64,000 bases of DNA from Pelotomaculum sp. PtaB.Bin104 (GCA_002067205.1 MVQL01000178.1:45963-109962); one strand, 5' to 3'. Shown: positions 37,806-46,591, counted from the first letter of the stretch. Made by a program: numbers and translations. The notes: generated by a model from the letters alone, not told the origin.

Positions 37806-38573
37806 CTAACCTACCCGGCGCCGAAAAACCACTTCACTACCGGAACATATTTCAACTAACGAACCCAGAATTTCCTTCTCCGGCCGGTAGGGCAGCATCG
37901 ACAAATATTTCATGGCCTCTTCAATATAAATAGCCCTTTGCTCCAAATTAACACCATATTCTTGCAGACCATAGGCCATGCCCAGGTTTCGGCCGAAATT
38001 CCGCAATACCTGCTGCCCGTCTTCCGGCGCACCGCCTAGCTGGCCCCCCAGGCGGCAGCAGCCGGCAAAAAATTCTGCGCTTTCCTTGCCAATTATTTCT
38101 AAAATCATCTGTGGAGCCGGCTTTAGCGAGGCTAACCTCCTTTTTAGTATACCGCTCTCGTTAATCTGACCGATAATCTCAGCCAAATACCGGAGCATTC
38201 CGGTTATGCCTGCTTCAACCAAAATTGAATAGGACTTGCTATAAAGGTAGTCCCCCACTAATACAGGAAACCGGACCTCATCAAATAACCCCGGGTCATC
38301 TTGGTCCGAATTATATTCAGCAATACTGTCATGTGCTCTGAAAGCCATATAGGCAAATTGAAAAACACTGGCCAGTGCGATCGTTTTATCGGAATTGCCG
38401 CCATAAATACGGGATGATAAAATGACCAGCGCCGGTCTTATGGTCAGATCCGCCTGCGAATATTTAAACCCGGCAGAATTCCTCGCCAGAGCCACATTGG
38501 CCGGGATCTCGCTCCTGATAAACTTATTTACTTGATCCAGGTCACTCTCTATCGATTGTATGATATTGAACAT
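37806..38573 (-). CDS. Polyprenyl synthetase-like protein lacking the aspartate motifs
   Basis: 255 residues with overall similarity to trans-prenyl diphosphate synthases, but shorter than the usual 300-350. The normal first motif DDxxD is replaced (FRAHDSIAEYNSDQDD) and the second, normally GxxFQIxDD, reads GMAYGLQEYGVN. Both metal sites are therefore missing and chain elongation by this polypeptide alone is unlikely. It is placed like hepS before menG, so it may act as a non-catalytic partner of a heptaprenyl diphosphate synthase; this is inference. A plain pseudo-enzyme is the alternative. Confidence 0.7.
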   Translation of the reverse strand: MFNIIQSIESDLDQVNKFIRSEIPANVALARNSAGFKYSQADLTIRPALVILSSRIYGGNSDKTIALASVFQFAYMAFRAHDSIAEYNSDQDDPGLFDEVRFPVLVGDYLYSKSYSILVEAGITGMLRYLAEIIGQINESGILKRRLASLKPAPQMILEIIGKESAEFFAGCCRLGGQLGGAPEDGQQVLRNFGRNLGMAYGLQEYGVNLEQRAIYIEEAMKYLSMLPYRPEKEILGSLVEICSGSEVVFRRRVG

Positions 38574-38635
38574 TAATCGCAGGCTCCTCCTTTACTAATT
38601 CTGTATATATTCGATACAGTCCGACGATTTCCTCT

Positions 38636-38680
38636 AAAAAAATAGCAGGCCCTGCAACATTCTCATTGCAAGGCCTGCTA
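38636..38680 (-). terminator. Terminator of speD
   Basis: In minus-strand order, AGCAGGCC-T-TGCAA and TTGCA-G-GGCCTGCT pair around an 8-nt loop and a T-run follows. It ends the speD transcript 35 bp after the stop. Confidence 0.85.
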
Positions 38681-38715
38681 ATTTCTACTACCTTTGGTAC
38701 TAATAAATATCCCCC

Positions 38716-39096
38716 CTAAAGATTTACAGCTTCCTTCAGGCAAGCTTCTGGAGCAATTCCCCGCTTAATTTCTTTAGCAGTCATATTTTTTGCACAAAAT
38801 TGGTCGGTAAGGTAGTTGCACGCGTCCCATGGATTTACTTTTTCCCCACAGGTAAATACGTCCACTGCGGCGTAACCCAGTTCCGGCCAGGTATGGATAG
38901 CCAGGTGTGATTCTGAAATAACGACCACCCCGCTTACCCCTTGCGGGCTGAATTTATGGAAAACGCACTCCCTGACTTCAGCGCCGGCTTCCAGCGCCGC
39001 ATTAACCAGGATTTCTTCAACCCTGTTAATGTCATTGAGTACCTCAAAACCACAACCATAAATCTCAGCCAATACATGGCGGCCCAATTGTTTCAT
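38716..39096 (-). CDS. speD: S-adenosylmethionine decarboxylase proenzyme SpeD
   Basis: A pyruvoyl enzyme that decarboxylates SAM for spermidine synthesis. 126 residues from ATG 39096, with AAAAAGGGAGG upstream. Self-cleavage site Glu62-Ser63 lies in [13 protein letters not shown], with His68 and Cys83 (in FTCGEK) as the expected processing residues. The next gene upstream is 150 bp away beyond a marked leader hairpin, so it is its own transcript. No speE was seen. Confidence 0.94.
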   Translation of the reverse strand: MKQLGRHVLAEIYGCGFEVLNDINRVEEILVNAALEAGAEVRECVFHKFSPQGVSGVVVISESHLAIHTWPELGYAAVDVFTCGEKVNPWDACNYLTDQFCAKNMTAKEIKRGIAPEACLKEAVNL

Positions 39097-39127
39097 GTAT
39101 CTGCCTCCCTTTTTGGACAATATTTTT

Positions 39128-39172
39128 GGAATTAACAAACGCCCCTTATGGGAAAAGGGGTCTGTTAATTCC
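39128..39172 (-). promoter_or_regulatory. Long hairpin in the speD leader
   Basis: GGAATTAACA pairs exactly with TGTTAATTCC, and inside them CCCCTT pairs with AAGGGG, giving a two-tier hairpin about 30 nt before the speD start. No T-run follows on the minus strand before the ribosome site, so it is not a plain terminator. A regulatory RNA or operator is possible. Confidence 0.45.
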
Positions 39173-39287
39173 AGTCAAGCTCAATTTTAGCCATATTATC
39201 TTATCTTGTCAACAAAATTTTAAGTTTAACATCATAAACTCGCAATATGTACGGACATGCACTAATTACGACAGAATATTGCTGATT

Positions 39288-40043
39288 TCAACGGCTAACG
39301 CCATTTTCCAGCACTCCAATTCCCTGGATTTCAACTTCAATCCGATCACCTTCAGCAATCGGTCCGATACCTCCCGGTGTCCCAGTCATGACTACATCCC
39401 CGGGATTTAGGGTCATCACTCCGGAGATAAAACTTACCAGAGAAAAAACATCAAAGATCAAGTTATTGGTGGCAGAACTTTGGCGAGTTTCCCCATTTAA
39501 GCGCAGATCCACAGTCAGGTTGCCCGGATCCAGATCAGTAATAATATACGGCCCAAGCGGCAGAAAGGTGTCAAAGGACTTGGCGCGTGTCCACTGTCCG
39601 TCCTTATTCTGAAGATCCCTGGCGGTAACATCATTGCCACAGGTATAGCCCAGGATATATTCCCGCGCTTCCCCAACTCCAATATTGCGGCAGGTTCTAC
39701 CGATAACAACTGCCAGTTCCGCCTCATAATCCACCTGATTACTTGAGGAGGGGTAAATTATGTCTTCACCGGGACCGATTACTGTTGTTGACGGCTTGAT
39801 AAATAAAACCGGCTCCTCCGGTACGGGATACCCTAATTCTTCAGCGTGATCACGGTAATTTAGCCCGACACACACAGCCTTGGTCGGCATGCACGGGGCC
39901 AGGGCTTGCAGCTGGTCTTTCCTGTAAAACTGATTTATAGGCTTGATTTGCCCATAGGGCCCGCCTTCCAGAGCTGTAACAATGTCTCCGTTAATAATGC
40001 CATAAAAGGTTTTCTCCTGATCTTTAAAACGCCCTATTTGCAA
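39288..40043 (-). CDS. Fumarylacetoacetate hydrolase family protein
   Basis: 251 residues in the FAH/2-hydroxyhepta-diene-dioate isomerase family, which cleave or isomerise C-C bonds of acyl-pyruvates with a divalent metal. The conserved blocks are CVGLNYRDHAEELG, FIKPSTTVIGPGEDI, the metal Glu pair in VDYEAELAVVIG, and VMTGTPGGIG. The substrate is unknown; oxaloacetate decarboxylase activity occurs in near relatives. The ATG has AGGAG upstream (GGAGATGTTC). Confidence 0.85.
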   Translation of the reverse strand: MQIGRFKDQEKTFYGIINGDIVTALEGGPYGQIKPINQFYRKDQLQALAPCMPTKAVCVGLNYRDHAEELGYPVPEEPVLFIKPSTTVIGPGEDIIYPSSSNQVDYEAELAVVIGRTCRNIGVGEAREYILGYTCGNDVTARDLQNKDGQWTRAKSFDTFLPLGPYIITDLDPGNLTVDLRLNGETRQSSATNNLIFDVFSLVSFISGVMTLNPGDVVMTGTPGGIGPIAEGDRIEVEIQGIGVLENGVSR

Positions 40044-40136
40044 AGAACATCTCCTCTTTTTTAACTAACTTTTATATAAGATCTGTAGATTATAGAATAT
40101 GTTTATGTCCGCCAGCTTAGCAAGTAATCGCAAACA

Positions 40137-40175
40137 AGCCGCTCATTTCCGCATGTTCTTCCAGAAAGAGCGGCT
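40137..40175 (-). terminator. Weak terminator after ferredoxin
   Basis: AGCCGCTC and GAGCGGCT form an 8-bp stem with a 23-nt loop just after the ferredoxin stop on the minus strand. The T-tail is poor, so it may be imperfect. Confidence 0.4.
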
Positions 40176-40194
40176 ATTAACCCATTAAACATGA

Positions 40195-40383
40195 TTATAT
40201 ATCAGTGATTGCTTCAGTAGGACAGCTTTCCACAGCTTCGCGGGCCTGTTCTTCTAAATCAACCGGCACCTCATCCACTGCACTACTGGCTTTATCATCA
40301 TCATTCCACTTAAAAACCTCCGGACACAGATCTATGCAAGTCCCGCAGCTAATACATAAGTCCTGGTTTACCTCAACACGCAT
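40195..40383 (-). CDS. Small ferredoxin, one [4Fe-4S] cluster
   Basis: A 62-residue electron carrier. Cysteines lie in CISCGTCIDLCP and ESCPTEAI, matching the Thermotoga-type ferredoxin in which three Cys plus the distal Cys bind one cluster and the extra two may form a disulfide. It is acidic in the middle, as usual. The start at ATG 40383 has GGGGGT upstream; the open frame extends further but without a ribosome site. Confidence 0.88.
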   Translation of the reverse strand: MRVEVNQDLCISCGTCIDLCPEVFKWNDDDKASSAVDEVPVDLEEQAREAVESCPTEAITDI

Positions 40384-40708
40384 AACACAATACCCCCTTT
40401 TTTGTAAAAGCATGATTAGTTTAACACATAAAGCATAAATTATGTAATTCTCAGAATCCTTCATTTTGTACCGGCCAAGCCAATCAAGGTTTATAAATTC
40501 CTTTTCCGCACCGCACCCCTCCTTCATAAACGTTATCTCAGGCAAAATATTAATATTACACAGTTGGCCGACAGCCGCATATATTAAAGTAACCTGCTCA
40601 AAAAGCAGTCCTGCCGCAAATTAATAAAAACAAATGGCTTAAGGCTGGGAAATATACACGTTCCAGGCGCTGAGAATTGAGCCATCCATAAAACAATGAG
40701 GTGAACTC

Positions 40709-41668
40709 ATGACAATGTACGCGGATGCAGTTTTTGAGGGAGGCGGAGTTAAAGCTATTGGCATACTGGGCGCGCTTTCTGAGGCAGAGCGCAGGGGCTA
40801 TCGCTGGGTTAACGTAGCAGGCACTTCTGCCGGCGCAATTATAGCCTCACTCGTGGCTGCAGGCTATACCGCAGCTGAGATAAAGGACCTGTTTTACGAA
40901 CTTGACTTCAATATATTTAAAGAAAAAGGCTGGCTGAACCGGGTACCCTACATTGGGCCAGCGCTAAGCCTGTGGTTTGAAGGCGGGCTCTACAAAGGTG
41001 ATTACCTTGAGCAATGGCTCAAGGCAAAGCTGGCTGCCAAAGGGGTTCATACATTTAAAGACCTTATTTTAGAGGGTTATGAAAATGATCCAAGGTTTCG
41101 TTACAAGCTGGTCGTTATTGCCACCGATGTTTCCAGGCGCAAGCTATTGAAACTACCGCAGGATATCGGGGACTACAATATTAGTCCAGATGATTTGGAA
41201 GTTTGCAAGGCAGTACGGATAAGTGCTTCCCTACCCTTTTTTTACGAGCCTTACAAACTATCGTACACCGATGCCGCCAATCAAAAACAAACCTGCTATA
41301 TCATCGATGGAGGGGTATTAAGCAACTTCCCCGTCTGGATTTTTGACAGCGGGGAAATACCCCTGTGGCCAACTTTCGGGTTTAAAATTGTAGAGCCGAA
41401 TGTAACAGCACCTCTTCAAACAAATAATCCTTTTACGCTTTTCAAAGCCATTATATCGACAATGCTGGAGGCGCACGATAAGCTTCACGAACTGGATCGA
41501 AAGAGCAATATCCGGACTATATCTATTCCTTCAGCAGGTATTAAAACTGTTGATTTTGATATCAGCAAGCGGCTAAAAGATAAGCTGTACCAGACCGGGG
41601 TTCAGGCTACTGTTGTATTTTTTGAAGGGTGGAGTTTCGAAGAATATAAGCTGCATTTATCCTCATGA
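40709..41668 (+). CDS. Patatin-like phospholipase
   Basis: 319 residues. The oxyanion loop FEGGGVKAIG (residues about 9-18), the nucleophile GTSAG with Ser near residue 39, and the Asp of IIDGGVLSNFP make the Ser-Asp dyad complete, so activity on acyl-lipids is likely. The ATG is behind GAGGTGAACTC. It converges with rex, and no partner gene indicates a secretion or defence role. Confidence 0.88.
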   Translation: MTMYADAVFEGGGVKAIGILGALSEAERRGYRWVNVAGTSAGAIIASLVAAGYTAAEIKDLFYELDFNIFKEKGWLNRVPYIGPALSLWFEGGLYKGDYLEQWLKAKLAAKGVHTFKDLILEGYENDPRFRYKLVVIATDVSRRKLLKLPQDIGDYNISPDDLEVCKAVRISASLPFFYEPYKLSYTDAANQKQTCYIIDGGVLSNFPVWIFDSGEIPLWPTFGFKIVEPNVTAPLQTNNPFTLFKAIISTMLEAHDKLHELDRKSNIRTISIPSAGIKTVDFDISKRLKDKLYQTGVQATVVFFEGWSFEEYKLHLSS

Positions 41669-41678
41669 AATTCCAGGC

Positions 41679-42311
41679 CTAAGCTTCCTTTCTGCTCAGG
41701 TTAAAAGTTAGAGTTTCCAGCTTAACTGACATATCCACGTTTCGCAACACGATATTGTCCGGGATATTCAGCGCCACCGGCGCGTAATTTAATATGGCCT
41801 GCAAACCATTCTTGACCATCAAGTCGGCGATTTCTTGCGCCGCATATTGCGGTACAGCGATAATCCCTATTTTTACATTATATTCGGCGATAATTTCCGG
41901 CATCTTTTTCAGAGGTGAAACCTCAAGGTTATTAATTTTCTTGCCAACCTTATTCTGGTCGTTATCAAAGACGCCAACTATGGAGAAGCCCCGTTCATTG
42001 AACCCCTTATAGGCAGACAGAGCAAAACCAAGGTTGCCCGCACCCACCAGGATCAGCGGCCAGGGTTCATCAATGCCTAAAATCTTTCTAGTGTAGCGCA
42101 TCAGGTCTTTTACATTGTATCCGACCCCGCGGGTTCCGAATTCACCGAAATAAGCCAGGTCCTTTCTGACTTGGGCCGGCCCGACACCGACGCCTTCAGC
42201 TATTTCAACTGACGAGACAGTGACTATACCCTTTCGCTCCAGCTGTTCCAGAAACCTGGAATAAACCGATAGCCTGGTAATAGTTGCTTCTGGAACCTTT
42301 AAAGTTTTCAC
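41679..42311 (-). CDS. rex: Redox-sensing transcriptional repressor Rex
   Basis: A 210-residue repressor that reads the NADH/NAD ratio. An N-terminal winged helix ([20 protein letters not shown], with [18 protein letters not shown] as the conserved recognition part) is followed by a Rossmann domain with [14 protein letters not shown] 42311 is the start because GGAGGAAG lies 10 nt upstream. A Rex-like operator sits 50 bp before it, suggesting self-control. Confidence 0.93.
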   Translation of the reverse strand: MKTLKVPEATITRLSVYSRFLEQLERKGIVTVSSVEIAEGVGVGPAQVRKDLAYFGEFGTRGVGYNVKDLMRYTRKILGIDEPWPLILVGAGNLGFALSAYKGFNERGFSIVGVFDNDQNKVGKKINNLEVSPLKKMPEIIAEYNVKIGIIAVPQYAAQEIADLMVKNGLQAILNYAPVALNIPDNIVLRNVDMSVKLETLTFNLSRKEA

Positions 42312-42360
42312 CTGTTTTCTTCCTCCCGTCCTGATTACGAGTAACATCTATTTTAATAAG

Positions 42361-42378
42361 TAGTTAATATTTTCACAA
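42361..42378. promoter_or_regulatory. Candidate Rex operator
   Basis: TAGTTAATATTTTCACAA reads on the other strand as TTGTGAAAATATTAACTA, close to the known clostridial Rex site (TTGTTAANNNNTTAACAA), with a 4-bp spacer. It is upstream of rex in a gap with no other gene. Confidence 0.5.
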
Positions 42379-42475
42379 TCATTACTTTCTTATATCATTT
42401 AATAACATTAATGTCAAACAACATTTTCCGATTCATTAGAGTTTAACGGCCTTAAGCGGTACGATACCTGCGTTA

Positions 42476-42510
42476 AAAAATAAAAACAGGCCGCATAACC
42501 GGCCTGGTCT
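42476..42510 (-). terminator. Terminator of the FmdB-type gene
   Basis: CAGGCC and GGCCTG form the stem (loop GGTTATGC in minus order) followed by TTTTTA; the hairpin lies about 30 bp after the stop of the FmdB-type gene. Confidence 0.75.
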
Positions 42511-42538
42511 TTACTTTCTAGGTCTTATTAAGAATTAT

Positions 42539-42793
42539 TTACTGCTCTGGCCCCTGTGCGCAGCAGGAACCTGGGGTGCATCCATTTTCTCCCGGCACAC
42601 CATTGCAGCACGGGCGGATATCGCCATTAGCAGGCTTGCCCACGGAACTGGGCAAAAAAGGGGCCGAAATCATTTTTTTTAAGTCTGTGCTGCCGCAGTC
42701 AGGGCATACCGCTTTTTTATCCGCATGACCTGCTAAAAAAAGCAACTCAAAAAATTTCCCGCATTGACTACATTTGTACTCAAAAATTGGCAT
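42539..42793 (-). CDS. FmdB-family zinc ribbon protein
   Basis: 84 residues. The start MPIFEYKCSQCGKFFELL and CPDCGSTDLKKMISAPF give two CxxC pairs, the FmdB zinc ribbon. The C-terminus is Cys- and Gly-rich (CCNGVPGENGCTPGSCC), which is more than usual for the family. Role unknown; FmdB was named for a formamidase regulator but most members are uncharacterised. Confidence 0.85.
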   Translation of the reverse strand: MPIFEYKCSQCGKFFELLFLAGHADKKAVCPDCGSTDLKKMISAPFLPSSVGKPANGDIRPCCNGVPGENGCTPGSCCAQGPEQ

Positions 42794-42890
42794 AGTAGAC
42801 CACCTCTAAAAATTTTCATAATGAGCAATAAAAATTCGACGGTAATTATATAAATCCTTCCTTATTAACGAAGAAATTTTCAGTGACTAC

Positions 42891-43169
42891 TTACTTCTCT
42901 ACAACCGGCACCCTTTTTAGCTCAAAAATTACCGGGCGTTCCGGATCCGGGCAGGACCAGAACGACACATCGCTGTCTTTTGCCCAGGGGAACTGGCCGC
43001 CATAAAGCAGCGCCGCCACGGCTGAACGCATCGAGTCATAGGCAAACTGACATAGCCCGGCCGGGGTAAAACGGGTGAATTCAAAGCTGTCCCCAACATG
43101 ATGGCCATACGAACATTCTCCATCCCCCCGAATCTCCACAACAGTAGCAATCACCTTATACTGATACAA
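42891..43169 (-). CDS. TIGR04076-type small protein
   Basis: 92 residues from TTG 43169, where GGGGGGG lies 5-8 nt upstream. Features YQYKVIATVVEIRGDGECSY, a GDSFEF strand and LYGGQFPWAKD match TIGR04076, a small uncharacterised family common in anaerobes. Longer versions of this frame to 43298 have no ribosome site. Function unknown. Confidence 0.72.
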   Translation of the reverse strand: MYQYKVIATVVEIRGDGECSYGHHVGDSFEFTRFTPAGLCQFAYDSMRSAVAALLYGGQFPWAKDSDVSFWSCPDPERPVIFELKRVPVVEK

Positions 43170-43462
43170 CTTGTCCCCCCCCGTTTCTGTTAATATTCTG
43201 ATCATGAATGTTATAAATAATGTTGAACATAATAAATTCATGAGTAAACACAAAAGCCATGTGGACCGAAAACGTAATGAATATGGCAATGCCGTCAATA
43301 AAATGCGTATAAATCAGCTGGAGCGGCTGAACAAGTCCGCTCCATTAATTGAATACAGCCTGGAAAACTTCACAGGTAGATTTGAGGTATATACACCAAA
43401 TAAAAATAAAGGCAGAAAACCTCCCTTGTTATAAAGGCAATACTTTCACCACCAGAGAAATA

Positions 43463-44089
43463 TTACGATTTTGCCGGGCCAGCCAGTGGTGGGAAGAGCC
43501 AGTTCGCCCCTCTATTTACGGAATGTACCTGCTGAAGCGGCTCCACAACCAGAGTCTGGTATATCTCCGACCAAGAATGCCTGCGGTAGATTAGTTCCGG
43601 CAGATTTCCCTGGTTGTAAGGGGCATCCATCAGTATAACCGGTATTCCAGCGGCGCTTACCTCAAGACCAATCTCCAATGTGTCCTCAACCATCACACCC
43701 AACCCGTTTTCAACACAGGTCTCTTTTTTATCATAACTGCCCAGGAGAATCAGGTCGTCATAAAGTATACCATTCTGTTGCAGCCAGCTTCTTGTTTCTT
43801 CTTCAAACTTCTTTTTCCTGGCCGTGATAATAAATATGTCATGGTATTTTTTAAGCTTGCTCAAGTAATACGCGGCTCCCTTTAATGGGCTGGGTGCAGA
43901 CATTAAGTACCGGCCCCGTTGCTTGAGAAAGGTTTTTAATTCACCTGGCGTAACTTCATAGGATTGAATTATATTTAAAAGACTGACCTCTTCAAATTGA
44001 ATGTTCTTATTAAAATAACGGTTTAGCTCATGAACCCACAAAGGCAGGCTATCCGCCAGCACTCCGTCAATATCCACTCCCACTTTCAT
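43463..44089 (-). CDS. HAD-family 5'-nucleotidase-like protein
   Basis: 208 residues. The first motif is VGVDIDGVLADS (Asp6 and Asp8 as nucleophile and acid), then IITARKKKFEE as motif II and VEDTLEIGLEV as motif III. The order fits the 5'(3')-deoxyribonucleotidase (NT5C) family, which removes phosphate from nucleotides. The last 20 residues are outside the family domain. It sits alone. Confidence 0.75.
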   Translation of the reverse strand: MKVGVDIDGVLADSLPLWVHELNRYFNKNIQFEEVSLLNIIQSYEVTPGELKTFLKQRGRYLMSAPSPLKGAAYYLSKLKKYHDIFIITARKKKFEEETRSWLQQNGILYDDLILLGSYDKKETCVENGLGVMVEDTLEIGLEVSAAGIPVILMDAPYNQGNLPELIYRRHSWSEIYQTLVVEPLQQVHSVNRGANWLFPPLAGPAKS

Positions 44090-44218
44090 CTAAAATCCCC
44101 CGTTCATGTAATTTAACCGTTAAATAAATATAATTCGAATTGCCACAGCAGGTATAGCCGCATGATCAGTATATGTTACATGGCCGCAAATTGTCAATTA
44201 TGCTGAGCGGCACATAAA

Positions 44219-44260
44219 ATAATAAACCCAAAAAGCCCGGCTAATCCGGACTCTTTGGGT
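44219..44260 (-). terminator. Terminator of the LysM hydrolase gene
   Basis: In minus order, CCCAAAGAGTCCGG and CCGGGCTTTTTGGG pair (two mismatches) and a TTTATT tail follows, 45 bp after the LysM gene stop. Confidence 0.8.
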
Positions 44261-44303
44261 CAAAACCAGAACCTCCTCAAGAGTATCCGGTGATTTATGA
44301 TAA

Positions 44304-45110
44304 CTAATAGGTAAAGGCAGCTTTCCCGATAATAGTGCTTAAAGGCCTGGACCACAGCCATTTGCTATCAACACGGGTGGCAAAAAAATAAAGTGCCCCA
44401 TTAGTCGGATCAATTCCTCTAATCGCGTCTTTTGCCGCCTTGATAGATTGCGCGCTGGCCGGTCGGTTAATCCACCCATTCATTACCGGCTCAAACTGGT
44501 AGGTACCATTGTCAAACTGATTAATAACCTCCCGGATCGTGTCTGGAAATTCGGGGCTTTTGATCCGGTTCATTACTACGGCGCCAACAGCCACTTTACC
44601 GGCGTACGGTTCACCGTCTGCCTCTGCGGTGATTAACCGGGCTAAAAGATCAACATCCGCGGCAGAGGGCCTTTGAAATATCCCTCCCCTGCTTACCTGG
44701 GACACGGGATTCTGAGCAGCGGCCCCGGCAAACGCTCCCGGAATTGCTAAAACCATACCCGGGTAAATATTGGTATTAGTGAGGCCATTGGCCTTTATAA
44801 TCTCCTGGAAACCGACCCCGAATTTTTGGCCAATCAAAGAAAGACAATCCCCTGCCCGGACGGTATATGAAGCGCTGCTGCTGCCGGATTTAGTTCCCGG
44901 AATAAGTAACTGCTGCCCCGGGGAAATCAGAGAATTTTTAATCCCATTGACCTCCATCAAGGATCCCAGGGAAACACCATATTTAACACTAATGTTGTAA
45001 AGGTTCTCCCCTGGGTTCACCGTGTGGGTGGCTGCATAAGCACCGGCCGGGATTAAACAAAACACCGCTGAAACCAAAACACCGGCAAGGACACGGAAAA
45101 CCAAAGACAA
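44304..45110 (-). CDS. LysM and SleB-type cell wall hydrolase
   Basis: 268 residues. After a signal peptide (ending in AAT), two LysM modules (HTVNPGENLYNISVKYGV and YTVRAGDCLSLIGQKFGV) bind peptidoglycan; the C-terminal Hydrolase_2 domain (residues about 150-268: ARLITAEADGEPYAGKVAVG, with the general-acid Glu in ITAEA) is the SleB/CwlJ fold. It should cut spore or vegetative peptidoglycan. I start it at TTG 45110 (GGAGG 7 nt before); ATG 45116 is too near the ribosome site. A c-di-AMP riboswitch lies upstream. Confidence 0.86.
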   Translation of the reverse strand: MSLVFRVLAGVLVSAVFCLIPAGAYAATHTVNPGENLYNISVKYGVSLGSLMEVNGIKNSLISPGQQLLIPGTKSGSSSASYTVRAGDCLSLIGQKFGVGFQEIIKANGLTNTNIYPGMVLAIPGAFAGAAAQNPVSQVSRGGIFQRPSAADVDLLARLITAEADGEPYAGKVAVGAVVMNRIKSPEFPDTIREVINQFDNGTYQFEPVMNGWINRPASAQSIKAAKDAIRGIDPTNGALYFFATRVDSKWLWSRPLSTIIGKAAFTY

Positions 45111-45126
45111 CTGCATCCCTCCTCTG

Positions 45127-45300
45127 CCTCCGGGGTTAGCTGAAGGGTTCGGGTAGAGGGCACCCTACCATTTCAAGCTGAGCAATCACGATCGACATTG
45201 TAAAAAAGTATCATTTACAATTGATCCTATTGCAGGCTGATTTGGATTCACCCCAAAAAAACCTTGTCCCCCGTACCCCGGCTGTCCGGGGATTCGGCGA
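45127..45300 (-). promoter_or_regulatory. ydaO/yuaA-type riboswitch (cyclic di-AMP)
   Basis: In minus order the leader reads CGCCGAATCC, then GCCGGGGTACGGGGGAC, TGGGGTGAATCC, TAGGA, and near the gene CTACCCGAACCC and CAGCTAACC: these are the conserved blocks of the ydaO motif in the right order. It lies right before the LysM/SleB gene, a typical target of this class. No separate terminator hairpin stands between aptamer and ribosome site, so control might be at translation. Confidence 0.82.
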
Positions 45301-45366
45301 TTTTTTACAATTATATCAGTCCTTAGCTTTGCCGGCCATGCACAAATATTGACATACTGGTTCCTT

Positions 45367-45738
45367 TTAGGGTTTTATTCTCCCCCTGAACAGTAGCCTG
45401 GACAGATAACGGTTATGGTAGTACCATTCACCCAGCCCAATCAACAACACCACCAGGACCAGCCCGATAGTTGTAACTTTAACACCTTCTATAATCCAGG
45501 CCGCTTCCCATACAACTAAAACAGTGAGAATGCCGTCGACTAAAACCGCCATACGATTGCCGAATAAAGATAGAACTATTAAGTCGGCAACCAGGTAGCC
45601 AATTAAAGTTAAAATTACTGCCGCAATTACCGCTGTAATCGTCGTCAGATTACCTATTAGAGGTAATAATAGGCCAAGCACCGTGATAACAAGGAGAAAT
45701 TTTGTCAGCATAGCATTAAAGTGTTTGTTTCTAAACAT
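45367..45738 (-). CDS. DUF2512 (YndM-type) membrane protein
   Basis: 123 residues with four hydrophobic helices and little else, matching DUF2512. The second helix contains LTLIGYLVADLIVLSLFG, the family's conserved part. Members occur in spore-forming Firmicutes and are not characterised. It lies 64 bp downstream of the zinc-ribbon gene in the same direction, with a terminator between them. Confidence 0.78.
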   Translation of the reverse strand: MFRNKHFNAMLTKFLLVITVLGLLLPLIGNLTTITAVIAAVILTLIGYLVADLIVLSLFGNRMAVLVDGILTVLVVWEAAWIIEGVKVTTIGLVLVVLLIGLGEWYYHNRYLSRLLFRGRIKP

Positions 45739-45770
45739 AGTGCCCCTCCCTTACATTTAATAAGTTAACA

Positions 45771-45802
45771 TTTTTAAAAAAATAACCCCCAATGGGGTTA
45801 TT
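45771..45802 (-). terminator. Terminator after the zinc-ribbon protein
   Basis: AATAACCCC and GGGGTTATT pair around a short loop, and a T-run follows on the minus strand directly after the 45803 gene. Confidence 0.85.
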
Positions 45803-46192
45803 TTATTCGATTGGGTTATCCTGCTCCACCTTGTTTCCGCACTCAGAACAGTATTTTGCGGATGCAGGGAGCTCTGTATTACACTTAGGACATACCGGCG
45901 ACTTCGGGTAGAGCTTATCTATCTGTGCCTCAAAGCCAGCAATTTCTCCCTCTAATGCTCTCGTGCTGTTGATCAGCCGCTCCATCTCTTCTTCAAGGCC
46001 CTGCTCACCTTTGAACTGCATATAAACCAGTCTGCCCAGGGCAGTAAAATTGTTCTCCCTTTCTTTTTCCAGTTTGCCTATCTCAAATTTAAGCTTCGCC
46101 ACTTCCACCAAACCACTGGACTTCTTGCCAATTGATTTGGCGCCTTCGCTGATTGTCCTGGCGCCTTCCCCAACTTTTTTAAATATCTCCAA
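45803..46192 (-). CDS. Coiled-coil protein with C-terminal zinc ribbon
   Basis: 129 residues. A long helical, charged region (about residues 25-95, KFEIGKLEKERENNFTALGR and onward) is followed by a zinc ribbon CPKCN and CSECG. Such proteins are common in Clostridia without known function. The ATG has an AGGAGGGACAC ribosome site. Probably cytoplasmic; it may form oligomers through the coiled coil. Confidence 0.72.
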   Translation of the reverse strand: MEIFKKVGEGARTISEGAKSIGKKSSGLVEVAKLKFEIGKLEKERENNFTALGRLVYMQFKGEQGLEEEMERLINSTRALEGEIAGFEAQIDKLYPKSPVCPKCNTELPASAKYCSECGNKVEQDNPIE

Positions 46193-46591
46193 TATCTTGT
46201 GTCCCTCCTTATTAATCGAATTAAAGTTACAATTCTAGACAATTTATTTACTTCCCTGCTTGATCAAAGAAAAACAATTTATACTTTTTTTGCTATCTCT
46301 TCGTTAAACCGACTCACGATTGTCAGCCTCACCGGCAGGCACCTACTCGATAAATATTGAAGATTGAATTAAAAATCCCGTCTTTGACATTCAACTGAAG
46401 AGTACCATAGTTCTACAAATGAAGCAAGTTTGCTCTTGTCTCCTTTATATAATTATTTTTCGCCATCGCGATTCATCACTAAATAATCCGATTAAATAGC
46501 AGACGTTTGCATGAAACAGGATTAGATTGACTTTCACCTCTAGCTCGGCTAAAATAATAAAGGCATATTAGTAATATATAATTAGGATCAT

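Noticed and set aside
43171..43434. Plus-strand frame ending in KNKGRKPPLL
   Set aside because: No ribosome site at any start, and it overlaps the end of the TIGR04076-type gene; a coding role cannot be supported.
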